Below are positions 16,346 through 25,838 of a DNA stretch of 64,000 nucleotides, in pieces; position 1 is the first letter of the stretch, and each line of letters begins with the position of its first letter. The stretch is from assembly GCF_004001045.1 (NCBI RefSeq), contig NZ_BIMK01000005.1, forward strand, positions 1-64,000, written 5' to 3'. Position numbers and translations under genes: made by a program. This DNA is from Paenibacillus chibensis. GTDB lineage: Bacteria > Bacillota > Bacilli > Paenibacillales > Paenibacillaceae. The notes below the pieces were generated by a model. It saw nothing but the letters and a program-made list of their open reading frames with translations, had not been told where the DNA came from and searched no databases.

Positions 16346-18088
16346 ATGTCCTTTCTTGGCAAATACGCCCGCAAGTACGGCAAAATGTTCGCACTGGCGG
16401 TGCTGTTCCTGATGGTGGAGGCGTTTTGCGATCTGCTGCAGCCGACGATCATGTCCAAGGTCATCGATGACGGCGTGGCCGCGGGCAGCATGAACAAGGT
16501 GTTCACGCTGGGCGGGATCATGCTGCTGGTGACGGGCGTCGGCGCCGTATCGGCGACCATCCGCAATATCGTCTCCAGCCATGTTTCGCAGCGGTTCGGT
16601 GCGGAGCTCAGGTCCGACCTGTTCCGCAAGATCCAGTCCCTGTCGTTTGAGCATATGGACCGGTTCGACCGGGCCTCGCTTGTTACCCGCCTGACGAATG
16701 ACGTTACGCAGGTACAGAATTTCATGAACGGACTCATGCGCTTCTTCGTAAAAGCCCCTCTCCTGGGGATTGGTGCTCTGATTATGGCGCTGCGCCTGGA
16801 TATTCACCTGTCCGTGGTGCTCGTTGTGGTTGTGCCGGTGGTGGCGATGCTGATCGTGCTGAATATGAAAATCAGCTTTCCGTTTTTTATCCGCGTTCAG
16901 CGCGCCCTGGACCGGGTGAACGGAGTCATGAGGGAGTATTTGTCCGGGGTTCGTGTTGTAAAAGCGTTCAACCGGTTCGACTATGAGGTGGATAAGTTCC
17001 GGTCGGCCAACGAAGAGCTGTCGCAGCGCTCCACGACGTCGATGCGGGTCATGTCCGTTTTCGGACCGGGCATTTCGCTGGTGGTGAATTTCGGCATCAT
17101 AGCCGTGCTGTGGCTTGGCGGCCTGCGGGTCGACAATAACCAAATGCAGGTCGGCAGTATCATTGCATTCATCAACTATATGACGCAAATCTTATTCTCT
17201 CTGATGATGATATCGAACGTGTTCAATATGTTTGTCCGTGCGAAGGCATCTGCCGGCCGGATCGGGGAAGTCATGGACGAAGAGGGCGGCATGCCGGGTG
17301 AAGCGGTCAAAGCAGCTCCCGCGGCGGAACGCGGCCGGATCGACTTCGAGCATGTCAGCTTCGCATATGCAGGTTCGTCGGGGGACCCCGTCATCCGCGA
17401 CTTTACGCTGACCTGTCTGCCGGGACAGACGATAGGCATTATCGGTTCGACCGGCGCGGGCAAAACCTCGCTGGTGCACCTTATTCCGAGGTTCTACGAT
17501 GCAACCTCCGGCACGGTCAAGGTGAACGGAGTCGATGTCAAGGAGATGGATCCGAAGGTGCTGCGTGAATCCATCGCCATCGTTCCCCAGAAGATCATGT
17601 TATTCTCGGGCACGGTCGAAAACAATCTGAGATGGGGCAAGGAGGAAGCTTCGGACGAAGAGCTGACGCTGGCGGCGAAGATGGCGGAAGCCCATGAATT
17701 TATTATGGCTTCCCCGGAAGGCTACAGCAGCCGGATCGGTCAAGGCGGCGTCAACTTCTCCGGCGGCCAGAAGCAGCGCCTCTCCATTGCGCGCGCGCTG
17801 GTCAGACAGCCGGAGATTCTGATCCTGGATGATTGCACGAGTGCGGTGGACGTAAATACGGAGTCCCGGATCAAACAGGCGTTGAAGACGTACGCCAAGG
17901 GATTAACTTGTATATTGATTGCCCAGCGGATTACTTCCGTTATGGATGCGGACCGGATCGTCGTGATGGACCGCGGGGAAATCGCGGGCAGCGGCACGCA
18001 TGAGGAGCTTATGCAGAGCTGCCGGGTGTATCAGGAGATCTATCAGTCCCAAATGGGAAAGGAGATGCAGCCGTATGCCGCAGAATAA
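16346..18088 (+). CDS. Heterodimeric ABC exporter subunit, LmrC/BmrC-like
   Basis: A 580-residue half-transporter: six membrane helices (1-310) and a nucleotide-binding domain with Walker A GSTGAGKTS, signature FSGGQKQR and Walker B ILILDDCTSAVD. The Asp in place of the catalytic Glu after Walker B is the mark of the degenerate-site subunit in exporters such as TM287/288, LmrCD and BmrCD. The partner is the next gene, which overlaps by 14 bases. The pair should export amphipathic drugs or lipids. The start at 16346 has AAAGG ten bases upstream; a GTG four codons earlier sits too close to it. Confidence 0.9.
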   Translation: MSFLGKYARKYGKMFALAVLFLMVEAFCDLLQPTIMSKVIDDGVAAGSMNKVFTLGGIMLLVTGVGAVSATIRNIVSSHVSQRFGAELRSDLFRKIQSLSFEHMDRFDRASLVTRLTNDVTQVQNFMNGLMRFFVKAPLLGIGALIMALRLDIHLSVVLVVVVPVVAMLIVLNMKISFPFFIRVQRALDRVNGVMREYLSGVRVVKAFNRFDYEVDKFRSANEELSQRSTTSMRVMSVFGPGISLVVNFGIIAVLWLGGLRVDNNQMQVGSIIAFINYMTQILFSLMMISNVFNMFVRAKASAGRIGEVMDEEGGMPGEAVKAAPAAERGRIDFEHVSFAYAGSSGDPVIRDFTLTCLPGQTIGIIGSTGAGKTSLVHLIPRFYDATSGTVKVNGVDVKEMDPKVLRESIAIVPQKIMLFSGTVENNLRWGKEEASDEELTLAAKMAEAHEFIMASPEGYSSRIGQGGVNFSGGQKQRLSIARALVRQPEILILDDCTSAVDVNTESRIKQALKTYAKGLTCILIAQRITSVMDADRIVVMDRGEIAGSGTHEELMQSCRVYQEIYQSQMGKEMQPYAAE

Positions 18089-19982
18089 TGCAGCGGGGGA
18101 ACAGCAGGCTCCGATGCCTCCGGGAGCTCCGGGCGGAAGACCCGGCCCCGGCGGCCCGATGAGGGGCATGATGGGCAGAGGTCCCGGCGGAAAACCCAAG
18201 AATTTTGGGGGAACGCTCCGGCGTTTATGGGGTTATATCGGAGGGGAGCGGAAGCTTCTGTCGCTGGTCCTGTTGTTTATTGTCATCGATGCGGGCGTGA
18301 CCTTGCTCGGTCCCTACTTGATCGGCAGATCGATAGACGCCATGTCTCCGCTGGGCGGAGGCGTGAATTTCAGCCTGCTGCAAATTCTGATCATCGTCCT
18401 GGCCGCGGCTTACGTAACGGACGCCGTGCTGACGTTCCTGCAGGGCTGGATGGTGGCCGGCATTTCGCAGCGGATCGTCGCCTCATTGCGGCGCGCGCTG
18501 TTTGGCAAGCTGCAAAAGCTGCCGGTCGCCTATTTCGACGCCCGCTCGCATGGCGAGGTGATGAGCCGGCTCACCAACGATATCGACAATGTCAGCTCCA
18601 CCATATCCCAATCGACCGTACAGCTGATGTCCGGGGGAATTACCATCCTCGGGTCGCTTGTGATGATGATCATCCTGAGCCCGATCCTGACGTTGGCAAG
18701 CCTGATTACCGTGCCGATCGTGTTTCTGCTGACACGCACCATTACACGCAGAACCAAAGTGCTGTTCAAGGAGCAGCAGAACCAGCTCGGCATGCTGAAC
18801 GGGCACATTGAGGAGAGCATTTCGGGCATGGAAGTCGTCAAGGCTTTTAATCATGAGGATAAGGCGATATCGGATTTCGAAAAGGTGAACCAAAAGCTGT
18901 TCGAGGTCGGCCTGAAAGCGCAAATCCGCTCCGGCTTTATGATGCCGATGATGAACGTAATCAACAATATCGGATTTGCGGCCGTGGCGATCGTAGGCGG
19001 TCTGCTGGCCGTCAAAAGCCTGATTACGATCGGCGTCATCGCCAGCTTCATCAGCTACTCCCGTCAGTTCGGCAGACCGCTTAACGACCTGGCCAACATC
19101 TATAACCTCCTGCAATCGGGAGTTGCCGGGGCGGAGCGCGTGTTCGAGGTGCTGGATGAGAAGGAAGAAACCGCGGATGCCGCCGATGCGAAAAAGCTCA
19201 ATCAGATTGCGGGCGAGGTCGAGTTCGATCAGGTCAGCTTCGGCTACCGGCCGGAGATCCCTATTCTGAAAAATATCACGTTTACCGCGAAGCCGGGAAG
19301 CAGCACGGCTCTGGTCGGACCGACCGGGGCAGGCAAGACGACGATCGTGAATCTGCTGACACGCTTCTATGATGTGACGGGCGGATCGGTGCGTATCGAC
19401 GGGACCGATATCCGCGAATATACGAGGGACAGCCTGCGCCGAAGCTTTGGCTTCGTGCTCCAGGACACGTACCTGTTCTCGGGGACGATCAAGGAGAATA
19501 TCAAGTACGGCAAGCCGGAAGCGACGGACGCGGAGGTGCGGGAGGCAGCGGCCATGGCCAATGCCGATGTATTCATCCGGCGACTGCCGGAAGGCTACGA
19601 CACGGTGTTGTCCGAGAATGGCGGCAATCTCAGCCAGGGACAGCGCCAGCTGCTCGCCATCGCCCGGGTGCTGCTCGCGCGCCCGTCCATTCTGATTCTG
19701 GATGAAGCCACAAGCAGCATTGACACCCGCACGGAGCTGCATATCCAGGATGCCCTGCTGCATATGATGCAGGGCCGGACGACATTCATCATCGCACACC
19801 GGCTGAACACGATCCGCGATGCCGATACGATCATGGTCATCGACCACGGAGAGATCATCGAACAGGGCAGCCATGAGGAACTGATGCGGCAGCAGGGCTT
19901 CTACGCCCGCATGTTCGACAGCCAATTCAAAAATCTGGAGCACGCCCCGGAAACGGATGCTTCAAAACTGCATGAAATATAG
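18075..19982 (+). CDS. Heterodimeric ABC exporter subunit, LmrD/BmrD-like
   Basis: A 635-residue half-transporter and partner of the previous gene. Residues 1-45 are rich in Pro, Gly and Met (PGAPGGRPGPGGPM). Six membrane helices follow, then a nucleotide-binding domain with Walker A GPTGAGKTT, altered signature LSQGQRQLLAIAR and canonical Walker B ILILDEATSSIDTR. The non-canonical signature with an intact catalytic Glu is typical of the second subunit in heterodimeric exporters. The start at 18075 has AAAGGAG in range and lies within the end of the upstream gene, so the two are translationally coupled. A strong terminator follows. Confidence 0.92.
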   Translation: MPQNNAAGEQQAPMPPGAPGGRPGPGGPMRGMMGRGPGGKPKNFGGTLRRLWGYIGGERKLLSLVLLFIVIDAGVTLLGPYLIGRSIDAMSPLGGGVNFSLLQILIIVLAAAYVTDAVLTFLQGWMVAGISQRIVASLRRALFGKLQKLPVAYFDARSHGEVMSRLTNDIDNVSSTISQSTVQLMSGGITILGSLVMMIILSPILTLASLITVPIVFLLTRTITRRTKVLFKEQQNQLGMLNGHIEESISGMEVVKAFNHEDKAISDFEKVNQKLFEVGLKAQIRSGFMMPMMNVINNIGFAAVAIVGGLLAVKSLITIGVIASFISYSRQFGRPLNDLANIYNLLQSGVAGAERVFEVLDEKEETADAADAKKLNQIAGEVEFDQVSFGYRPEIPILKNITFTAKPGSSTALVGPTGAGKTTIVNLLTRFYDVTGGSVRIDGTDIREYTRDSLRRSFGFVLQDTYLFSGTIKENIKYGKPEATDAEVREAAAMANADVFIRRLPEGYDTVLSENGGNLSQGQRQLLAIARVLLARPSILILDEATSSIDTRTELHIQDALLHMMQGRTTFIIAHRLNTIRDADTIMVIDHGEIIEQGSHEELMRQQGFYARMFDSQFKNLEHAPETDASKLHEI

Positions 19983-19990
19983 ACCAGGAA

Positions 19991-20017
19991 GACGCCGGAA
20001 TACCGGCGTCTTTTTTT
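19991..20017 (+). terminator. Terminator after the ABC exporter pair
   Basis: GACGCCGG-AATA-CCGGCGTC followed by TTTTTTT, eight bases past the stop. A textbook intrinsic terminator. Confidence 0.95.
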
Positions 20018-20117
20018 ATATATTCCTGATCGTACTGCCTCCAAAGCTGAAAAGATGACGGATGGAATCCCCCGAAATCCCGGCACATCTCATTTTCTGG
20101 CAGGCGTCATTTAGTTT

Positions 20118-20127
20118 AAAACGTTTT
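20118..20127. promoter_or_regulatory. LacI/CcpA-type dyad before the sugar importer
   Basis: AAAACGTTTT is a perfect ten-base palindrome with the central CG of LacI-family operators, 50 bases before the binding-protein start. It could be a catabolite-response element. Short and AT-rich, so only suggestive. Confidence 0.35.
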
Positions 20128-20178
20128 CGTAAAGGGTATTTCCATAGAGAGAAGCTTACAATTTGAGGGGGGTCCAGC

Positions 20179-21402
20179 ATGAAAAAAGGAAGACTTCTTC
20201 TGGCCTGCGTCCTGCTTGTCTCGATGCTGTCGGGATGCGGAAGCAGCGATGGGGCGGAAGGGAAGGTCAAGCTCGAGTTTTTTCAAAACAAACCGGAAGC
20301 GAAAGGCTCCTTCGACAAGCTGATCGCGAAATTCAATCAGACGCACCCGGGCATCGTGGTCAGCCAGATTAACCCGCCCGATGCGGAAACGGTGCTCAAG
20401 ACGCGCGTTGTCAAGAACGATATCCCCGATGTCATCGCCCTCGGCGCGACCGATACGTACTCCATCCTCGCACAGAGCGATATTTTCACCGACCTGACGC
20501 AAAGCAAGCTCCTGGATACCATTGAGCCCAATTATATCAAGATGCTGAAGGACATCACCGGCATGGATCGAGTGACGGCGGTTCCCTATGCAACCAACGC
20601 CAACGGCATTATGTACAACAAGACCATTTTCAAGGAGATGGGCCTTTCCGTTCCGAGAACATGGGACGAGCTGATTGCTACGGCGCAGAAGGTGAAGGAC
20701 AACGGCATGATCCCGTTTTATCTTACATACAAGGATGATTGGCAGACGAATCTTCCGTTTAACGCGCTGGCCCCGAACCTAGTCGGCATCGATTTCTTCA
20801 AGCAGCTGCGTGAAGGGAAGGTCACGTTCAAGGAGAAATTCCGCGAGGTGGCGGAAAAGCAGCTGAAGCTGCTCGACTACGGACACGGGGACAACTTCGG
20901 CAAAAATTATGCCGACGGCAACCGTGCCTTCGCCAAGGGCGAGGCCGCGATGTACATTCAAGGGAGCTGGGCGATTCCGGAGATCCGCAAAGCGAATCCG
21001 AAAGCCGACATCGGCTTCTTCCCGTTCCCGACGGGCAATGATCCGGACCAAATCAAGCTGATCTCAGGGGTGGATACGCTGCTGACGATATCGGAGGACA
21101 CCAAGCATAAGAAGGAAGCAGAAGAGTTCATTTCCTTCCTGCTCGAGCCGGAGAATATCGGGCAGTACATACAGGAACAGACCGCTTTTGCCGCCGTCAA
21201 AGGCGTGAATCAGGAGGATCCCGCGGTTGCCGGCCTGCTGCCTTATTTGAAGGAGGGCAAGGTGCTGGATTTCGCCGACCACTATTTGCCTGCCGCGATG
21301 CAGCTGAACTCGATCGTGCAGGGATTTTTGCAGAACCGGAATATCGACGGCTATTTGCAGACGCTCGACCGCGAGTGGGACAAGGTGCAAAGCCGCAAGT
21401 AA
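20179..21402 (+). CDS. Sugar ABC transporter substrate-binding lipoprotein
   Basis: A 407-residue solute-binding protein of the family 1 (maltose/oligosaccharide) type. The signal peptide MKKGRLLLACVLLVSMLSGC ends in a lipobox (LSGC), so Cys20 would be lipidated and the protein anchored outside the membrane. Family motifs include KLIAKFNQTHPGI, VPRTWDELIATAQKVKDNG and FAKGEAAMYIQGSWAIPEI. The ribosome site is GAGGGGGG. It heads an operon with two permeases. The sugar cannot be deduced; no glycosidase is adjacent. Confidence 0.93.
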   Translation: MKKGRLLLACVLLVSMLSGCGSSDGAEGKVKLEFFQNKPEAKGSFDKLIAKFNQTHPGIVVSQINPPDAETVLKTRVVKNDIPDVIALGATDTYSILAQSDIFTDLTQSKLLDTIEPNYIKMLKDITGMDRVTAVPYATNANGIMYNKTIFKEMGLSVPRTWDELIATAQKVKDNGMIPFYLTYKDDWQTNLPFNALAPNLVGIDFFKQLREGKVTFKEKFREVAEKQLKLLDYGHGDNFGKNYADGNRAFAKGEAAMYIQGSWAIPEIRKANPKADIGFFPFPTGNDPDQIKLISGVDTLLTISEDTKHKKEAEEFISFLLEPENIGQYIQEQTAFAAVKGVNQEDPAVAGLLPYLKEGKVLDFADHYLPAAMQLNSIVQGFLQNRNIDGYLQTLDREWDKVQSRK

Positions 21403-21433
21403 ACCAACGCACGGATCAAAGGAGGAAGGAAGA

Positions 21434-22300
21434 ATGACGAAGCGACTCACGGCTTTTTACTGGATGACCGTGCCTGCTGTTATCTTGTTTTTCATCTTCA
21501 TGACGCTGCCGGCCTTGCAGGGCGTTTATTATTCGTTCACCAACTGGAACGGCTTCGGCAAGCATTACGACTTTGTCGGCTTCAAAAATTACGTCAATAT
21601 TTTCACGGATAACAATGTGGGCAATGCCTACTGGTTCACGTTCAAATTTGCGATCGTCACCACGATCCTGATCAATATACTGAGCCTTTTGATTGCGCTC
21701 GGACTCAATGCGAAGATCAAGTTCAGAAACTTTTTCCGCGGCATTTACTTTTTGCCGAATATTTTGAGCGTGCTGATCGTCGGGTATATTTTCAACTATC
21801 TCTTTTCAAACGTCTTTACGATCTGGGGCAAAAACTCAGGTATCAGCGCCTTCTCAACCAATATTCTCGGCAACGAAAATCTGGCCTGGATCGGAATCGT
21901 CATCGTGGCGGTGTGGCAGGGGATTGCGTTCAACACGATTCTGTACCTGGCCGGACTGCAGACCATCCCGACCTCTCTATATGAAGCGTCCAATCTGGAC
22001 GGGGCCAGCCGCTGGCAGGAGTTTTGGAAAATCACGTTCCCGCTGATCGCGCCGTTCTTCACCATCAACATGGTGCTCGCGATGAAAAACTCGCTGATGG
22101 TCTTCGACCAGATCATTGCCTTGACGAACGGCGGACCGGGCCGGGCGACGCAGTCGATTTCGCATCTGATCTATACCGGCGGCTTCCAGGGCGGGGAATT
22201 TGCCTACCAATCCGCGAACTCGGTCATTTATTTCATCGTGATTGCCGTCATCTCGGTGCTGCAGCTTAAATTCCTCCAGGGAAGGGAGACGGATATGTAA
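21434..22300 (+). CDS. Sugar ABC transporter permease, MalF/UgpA type
   Basis: A 288-residue inner permease with six membrane helices. The EAA loop that docks to the ATPase reads EASNLDGASRWQEFWKITFPLI. The start MTKRLTAFYWMTVPAVILFF has GGAGGAAGGA upstream. It overlaps the next permease by one base (TAATG), so the two are co-translated. It forms the membrane channel with the following gene. Confidence 0.93.
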   Translation: MTKRLTAFYWMTVPAVILFFIFMTLPALQGVYYSFTNWNGFGKHYDFVGFKNYVNIFTDNNVGNAYWFTFKFAIVTTILINILSLLIALGLNAKIKFRNFFRGIYFLPNILSVLIVGYIFNYLFSNVFTIWGKNSGISAFSTNILGNENLAWIGIVIVAVWQGIAFNTILYLAGLQTIPTSLYEASNLDGASRWQEFWKITFPLIAPFFTINMVLAMKNSLMVFDQIIALTNGGPGRATQSISHLIYTGGFQGGEFAYQSANSVIYFIVIAVISVLQLKFLQGRETDM

Positions 22301-23118
22301 TGCGAACGAAAACCAACTGGCTTGTCCTGATCCTGATTGCCGTCGGCACGATTCTGATTTTATTCCCGCTGTACATGACGCTTACGATCGCGCTGAAAAA
22401 TCCGGAGGAAATGACGCGCTCGGTCTTCGCCATTCCGACGACATTCCACTGGGAGAACTTCCGGAATGCCGTGAACATGACGCACTTCTTTCAGGCGTTC
22501 CGCAACAGCGCACTCGTGACCTTGTGCACGGTGGTGCTGACGCTGCTGACCAATTCGCTGGTGGCTTACGCCATCGCCCGGAACATGAACCGGAAGTTTT
22601 TTAAAGGGTTGTATTTTTACTTTATCAGCGCGATGTTCATCCCGTTTCCGATCATCATGCTCCCGATCGTCAAGCTGACCTCGGCGCTGCATATGACCAA
22701 TCTCGTGGGCCTGACGATTCTGCATACGGTGTACGCGCTGGCGTTTAACGTTTTCGTCTACGTCGGCTATATCCGCTCGATTCCGGTCGCGCTGGAAGAG
22801 GCGGCTACAGTAGACGGAGCGGGCACGTGGGGCACGTTCTGGCGCATCATTTTCCCGCTGATGGGTCCGATCAATGCCACGGTCGGCATTCTGATCTGCC
22901 TGTCGACGTACAACGACTTCCTGCTCCCGCTGATCATTATCAGCGACCAGAATTCGTATACGCTGCCGCTGGTGCAGTATATTTTCCAGGGACAGTTCAA
23001 TACCGACTTCAACCTGGCCTTCGCTTCATACCTGATGGCGATGCTGCCGATGATTATTATCTATCTGTTCGCGCAGAAGTGGATCATCAACGGGGTGACA
23101 CAGGGGGCGGTGAAGTAG
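22300..23118 (+). CDS. Sugar ABC transporter permease, MalG/UgpE type
   Basis: A 272-residue permease with six membrane helices and the EAA loop EEAATVDGAGTWGTFWRIIFPLM. It starts at the ATG that overlaps the stop of the first permease; a purine-rich GGAAGGGAGA lies upstream. No ATPase gene follows. In Bacillus-like bacteria such importers usually borrow a shared MsmX-type ATPase encoded elsewhere, which is my inference here. Confidence 0.93.
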   Translation: MRTKTNWLVLILIAVGTILILFPLYMTLTIALKNPEEMTRSVFAIPTTFHWENFRNAVNMTHFFQAFRNSALVTLCTVVLTLLTNSLVAYAIARNMNRKFFKGLYFYFISAMFIPFPIIMLPIVKLTSALHMTNLVGLTILHTVYALAFNVFVYVGYIRSIPVALEEAATVDGAGTWGTFWRIIFPLMGPINATVGILICLSTYNDFLLPLIIISDQNSYTLPLVQYIFQGQFNTDFNLAFASYLMAMLPMIIIYLFAQKWIINGVTQGAVK

Positions 23119-23132
23119 ATTTTAATTTTGAG

Positions 23133-23171
23133 GGGTACCCCGGTGGCTGCCAGCTGCTGGGATACCCCTTT
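23133..23171 (+). terminator. Terminator of the sugar importer operon
   Basis: GGGGTA near 23133 pairs with TACCCC, with CC/GG inside, followed by TTTTG. The gene on the other side is convergent. Confidence 0.75.
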
Positions 23172-23268
23172 TGTGTTCTGAGGCGTCGCCTCGTCCTCTA
23201 CGCTGCTTCGTGCGTATTTCCGCATTCCGATCAGAGCAGAAGAAGAATGTCTTTTTAGATTGTAAATG

Positions 23269-23925
23269 TTACTCCAGCTCTTTGTCTGGCTTGCTGCCGC
23301 TGCCCGCAGAAGAGGATCTGCTCCGTAAACGTCTGAAAATCTTTTCTTTGTTTTTCTTCAGCAGCACAAACAGGGTGATCAGCACCGCCAGCACGACCAT
23401 CGTGGCCGCAAAATACCGGGAGGCGACATGCAGCAGCTGCTCGATGTTCGGGCCAAAGATTTTGCCGACCGAGACATATACCAGCACCCATGCCAGGCCG
23501 CCGATATAGTTCAGCACGAAAAAGGTGCGCTGCGGCACTTTCAGCACGCCGGAGACGTACCCGGTGAAATGACGCAGTCCCGGCACGAAGTAGCTGATCA
23601 GAATCAGCTTGTTGCCGTATTTGCCGAACCATGCCGTCACCTTCGCGAGGCGCGCCTGGTTCAGTAATACGTATTTTCCGTACTGCTCAAGAAAAGGCGT
23701 TCCCAGCCTGTAGCCGACGAAATACGTAATCGTTGTGCCGATAATGGCACCGATATACGAGTAGAAAATGATAAAGGGAATATGAAAATTGCCTAGCGAG
23801 GACATGTGGCCGGAAATCGCCATCGCAAGCTCACCCGGGAAGGGGAGGGCCAGCGATTCCGAAAATAAACCGAAAAACAGCACTAAATAGCCGTATTGTT
23901 CAAAGAGATTGCTCATCCATTCCAT
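23269..23925 (-). CDS. DedA-family membrane protein
   Basis: A 218-residue integral membrane protein of the DedA/SNARE-associated family, whose members act in lipid scrambling and undecaprenyl-phosphate recycling. Visible family motifs are FFGLFSESLALPFPGELAMAISG, YIGAIIGTTITYFVGYRLG and ISYFVPGLRHFTGYVSGV (the conserved F-PG-R region). The last 35 residues are basic and cytoplasmic (KKNKEKIFRRLRSRSS). It is monocistronic and convergent with the sugar importer. Confidence 0.92.
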   Translation of the reverse strand: MEWMSNLFEQYGYLVLFFGLFSESLALPFPGELAMAISGHMSSLGNFHIPFIIFYSYIGAIIGTTITYFVGYRLGTPFLEQYGKYVLLNQARLAKVTAWFGKYGNKLILISYFVPGLRHFTGYVSGVLKVPQRTFFVLNYIGGLAWVLVYVSVGKIFGPNIEQLLHVASRYFAATMVVLAVLITLFVLLKKNKEKIFRRLRSRSSSAGSGSKPDKELE

Positions 23926-24215
23926 GCGTATGCTCCTTTACCGGGGGGACTGTATCATGATACGCATCCCACGCCTGTTCATAGATCCATCAGAATACAT
24001 GATTTCTGGAATCAAAACCTGCATTTTGTTCCATTCTAAAGAAATCAGCACCGGGCCGAAACTGACCGAAGGCTAGGATGGAACTGGACCTTGGTCGTGC
24101 AGCAGGTGCTGCTTTGTTATTGATTTAGACGACCGGGGGAGGTTCATCCCTGCAGGGGAATAGAAACACGGGTCATATAGTCATACATCCAAGAACACTG
24201 GCTAGGAGGATGGAC
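23926..24215. other. Intergenic region, nothing assigned
   Basis: About 290 bases between the divergent DedA and secreted-protein genes. I see no coding frame, strong hairpin or clear promoter boxes beyond the ribosome site AGGAGG at the right edge. Confidence 0.5.
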
Positions 24216-24782
24216 ATGTTTTTTTTGCCAAAAAGAGTAGTTGCGTTGCTGATACTTCTGTTCTTTACCTGTGCGGAGAATGATTGGGTTCAGGCTTCCG
24301 CCGATCCGAAGAGTGATAGGGAGAAGGAGGCCGAAGCTCTTTACCGTCAGTACGGCTACACCTCGGTCGAAAAAGCCAAGGCGGACTGCGAAAAAAAATT
24401 CGGCTCAACCATGCCGCTGCCCCGCAGTAAGCCGAAAGTCTCCTTTACCCACGCATATGGCCGATGCAATTTTAACGAGAAAGATCCGATGAACAATGAG
24501 CTGGAATTGGAATATATCCATATGCATCAGAGCGGCCATCATTACAAGGTAGAAGTGAGGCCTGTCGAATATAAAATTCGAAGTTCATATCCCGAACGTA
24601 TGCGGACGGTTTCTCTTCACAACGGCTCCAAGGCAGAGTTCTGGATAACTCCGGGTATAAGAGGGTTCTATGTTCTGTTCTTCGATAAATACCAATGGCA
24701 GTATATTGTCAGTGTGGACAAACGAATCGGGACGAATACCCCCGAAAAGCTGCTGACGGAAATCGCCGATTCGCTGGAGTAG
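24216..24782 (+). CDS. Secreted protein of unknown function
   Basis: A 188-residue product with an apparent signal peptide (MFFLPKRVVALLILLFFTCAENDWVQASA, cleavage likely after ASA). The mature part is charged, with two cysteines (one in KADCEKKFGS, one in YGRCNFNE) that could form a disulfide. It ends with SVDKRIGTNTPEKLLTEIADSLE. I do not recognise the family. The start at 24216 is chosen because AGGAGG lies six bases upstream; an ATG two codons earlier directly abuts that site. It is monocistronic. Confidence 0.72.
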   Translation: MFFLPKRVVALLILLFFTCAENDWVQASADPKSDREKEAEALYRQYGYTSVEKAKADCEKKFGSTMPLPRSKPKVSFTHAYGRCNFNEKDPMNNELELEYIHMHQSGHHYKVEVRPVEYKIRSSYPERMRTVSLHNGSKAEFWITPGIRGFYVLFFDKYQWQYIVSVDKRIGTNTPEKLLTEIADSLE

Positions 24783-24810
24783 TCAGGCAGACTTCAACGG
24801 ATATGAACGC

Positions 24811-24836
24811 AAAAAGGACCCTCCTTCGAGGGTCCC
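24811..24836 (-). terminator. Terminator of the 44-residue protein gene
   Basis: GGACCCTC-CTTC-GAGGGTCC with TTTTT on the minus strand, 40 bases past the stop of the small gene at 24874. Confidence 0.9.
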
Positions 24837-24873
24837 TGATGTGATGACCGATTTTTCACGATCATTCGACGGG

Positions 24874-25008
24874 TTACTTATTGGTCCCGTGCTGCTTTGT
24901 CGGCAGCTGGGAGTTCGGCTGGCCTTTGCCGTAATGCTCCTGGTTCTTGCGCTGCTTTTCCTGCTGCTCGTGGACTTTCTCCACAAATTCATGCGTGTTG
25001 TCCGTCAT
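24874..25008 (-). CDS. 44-residue protein, DUF4023-like
   Basis: A short open frame of 44 codons: MTDNTHEFVEKVHEQQEKQR, then a basic, Asn/Gln-rich tail including GKGQPNSQLPTKQH. GGAGG lies 11 bases before the ATG and a strong intrinsic terminator follows, which together argue for a real gene. The THEFVEKVHE and LP-KQH elements match my memory of the DUF4023 family of small Bacillus-group proteins. The first half should be a charged helix. The MerR gene at 25080 reads in the same direction 70 bases upstream. Function is unknown. Confidence 0.75.
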   Translation of the reverse strand: MTDNTHEFVEKVHEQQEKQRKNQEHYGKGQPNSQLPTKQHGTNK

Positions 25009-25079
25009 CCGTGCTCAATCCTCCTTCGTCATCGAAAATGGCATTCCTTGTTACGATGTCCGAATTCGGCGGCTTGGAT

Positions 25080-25805
25080 TCATGCGGGAGAGAGGCATTC
25101 CTCCACAAACTGAAGCACTTCCGCCCGGATCGGAACCAGGCCCTGCTGCGCGGAGGCCGGATCTTTCCGAAGCTCCCAGAACTTGTCCATCAGTTCCCGG
25201 TCGCCGCCGAAGGTCAGCATGGACAGCCGCTCGATCTCGTCCGCGATGGCTTGTCCCTCCGCCGATGCCGGCGCGATTCCCTCCTTCAGGCACTGCTCGA
25301 TCCGGGCGATGACCCGTACCCATTCGCGCGTCGCCTCATCGCTATTTTCCAGCCTCGGCATGCGCTCCTTCAGAACCGCGAGTTCCTTTTCGTCAAAATA
25401 TTCCTCCCAGCTTACCGTCCGTTCCTTGGATTGCTTCACGAGCGGCAGCAGCGCCTCCCAGCGGATTTCGCCTTCCGCCTCCAGCAAATTCAGCAGTGAG
25501 TTCGTGTTGTTCAAGCTCTCCTGTAGCTGCGCCTGCTGCTGCCTCAAATGCTTTTGATGCGCTTCCAGCAGTTGACCGATGGACAGCTCGTCCAGCAGCC
25601 GCCGGATATCGGCGAGCGGCAGCGAGAGGGATTTCAGCAGTGATATTTTTTCCAGCCGCAGCAGGTCTTCGTCGGTATACATGCGTCTGCCGCCAGCCTC
25701 TTTTTTGCTGGGGCCCGCGAGCCCGATCTGGTCGTAATAGCGGATCGTGCGCACGGATATGCCGAGTTTGCCGGCCGCTTGTCCGGTGGTCCATTCATGA
25801 TTCAT
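25080..25805 (-). CDS. MerR-family regulator with TipAS-like C-terminal domain
   Basis: A 241-residue regulator. The N-terminal MerR helix-turn-helix reads TTGQAAGKLGISVRTIRYYD then GLAGPSKKEAGGRRMYTDED. A coiled-coil linker (about 75-125, HQKHLRQQQAQLQESLNNTN) follows. The C-terminal half (130-241) looks like the TipAS ligand-binding helical domain of TipAL and Mta. Such proteins activate drug-response genes by remodelling 19-base-spacer promoters. It is divergent from a CPBP protease gene, and the shared region holds just such a promoter. Confidence 0.9.
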   Translation of the reverse strand: MNHEWTTGQAAGKLGISVRTIRYYDQIGLAGPSKKEAGGRRMYTDEDLLRLEKISLLKSLSLPLADIRRLLDELSIGQLLEAHQKHLRQQQAQLQESLNNTNSLLNLLEAEGEIRWEALLPLVKQSKERTVSWEEYFDEKELAVLKERMPRLENSDEATREWVRVIARIEQCLKEGIAPASAEGQAIADEIERLSMLTFGGDRELMDKFWELRKDPASAQQGLVPIRAEVLQFVEECLSPA

Positions 25806-25838
25806 AGTTAGTTCATCCTCTTTTTCCTGAAATGATGC

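Noticed and set aside
18483..19943. 486-codon minus-strand frame over the ABC exporter subunit
   Set aside because: It is antisense to a gene with all ABC motifs and shows no domain of its own.
20135..20162. Promoter with TACAAT close to the sugar-binding protein start
   Set aside because: The start point would fall within or next to the ribosome site, and no fair -35 box is present.
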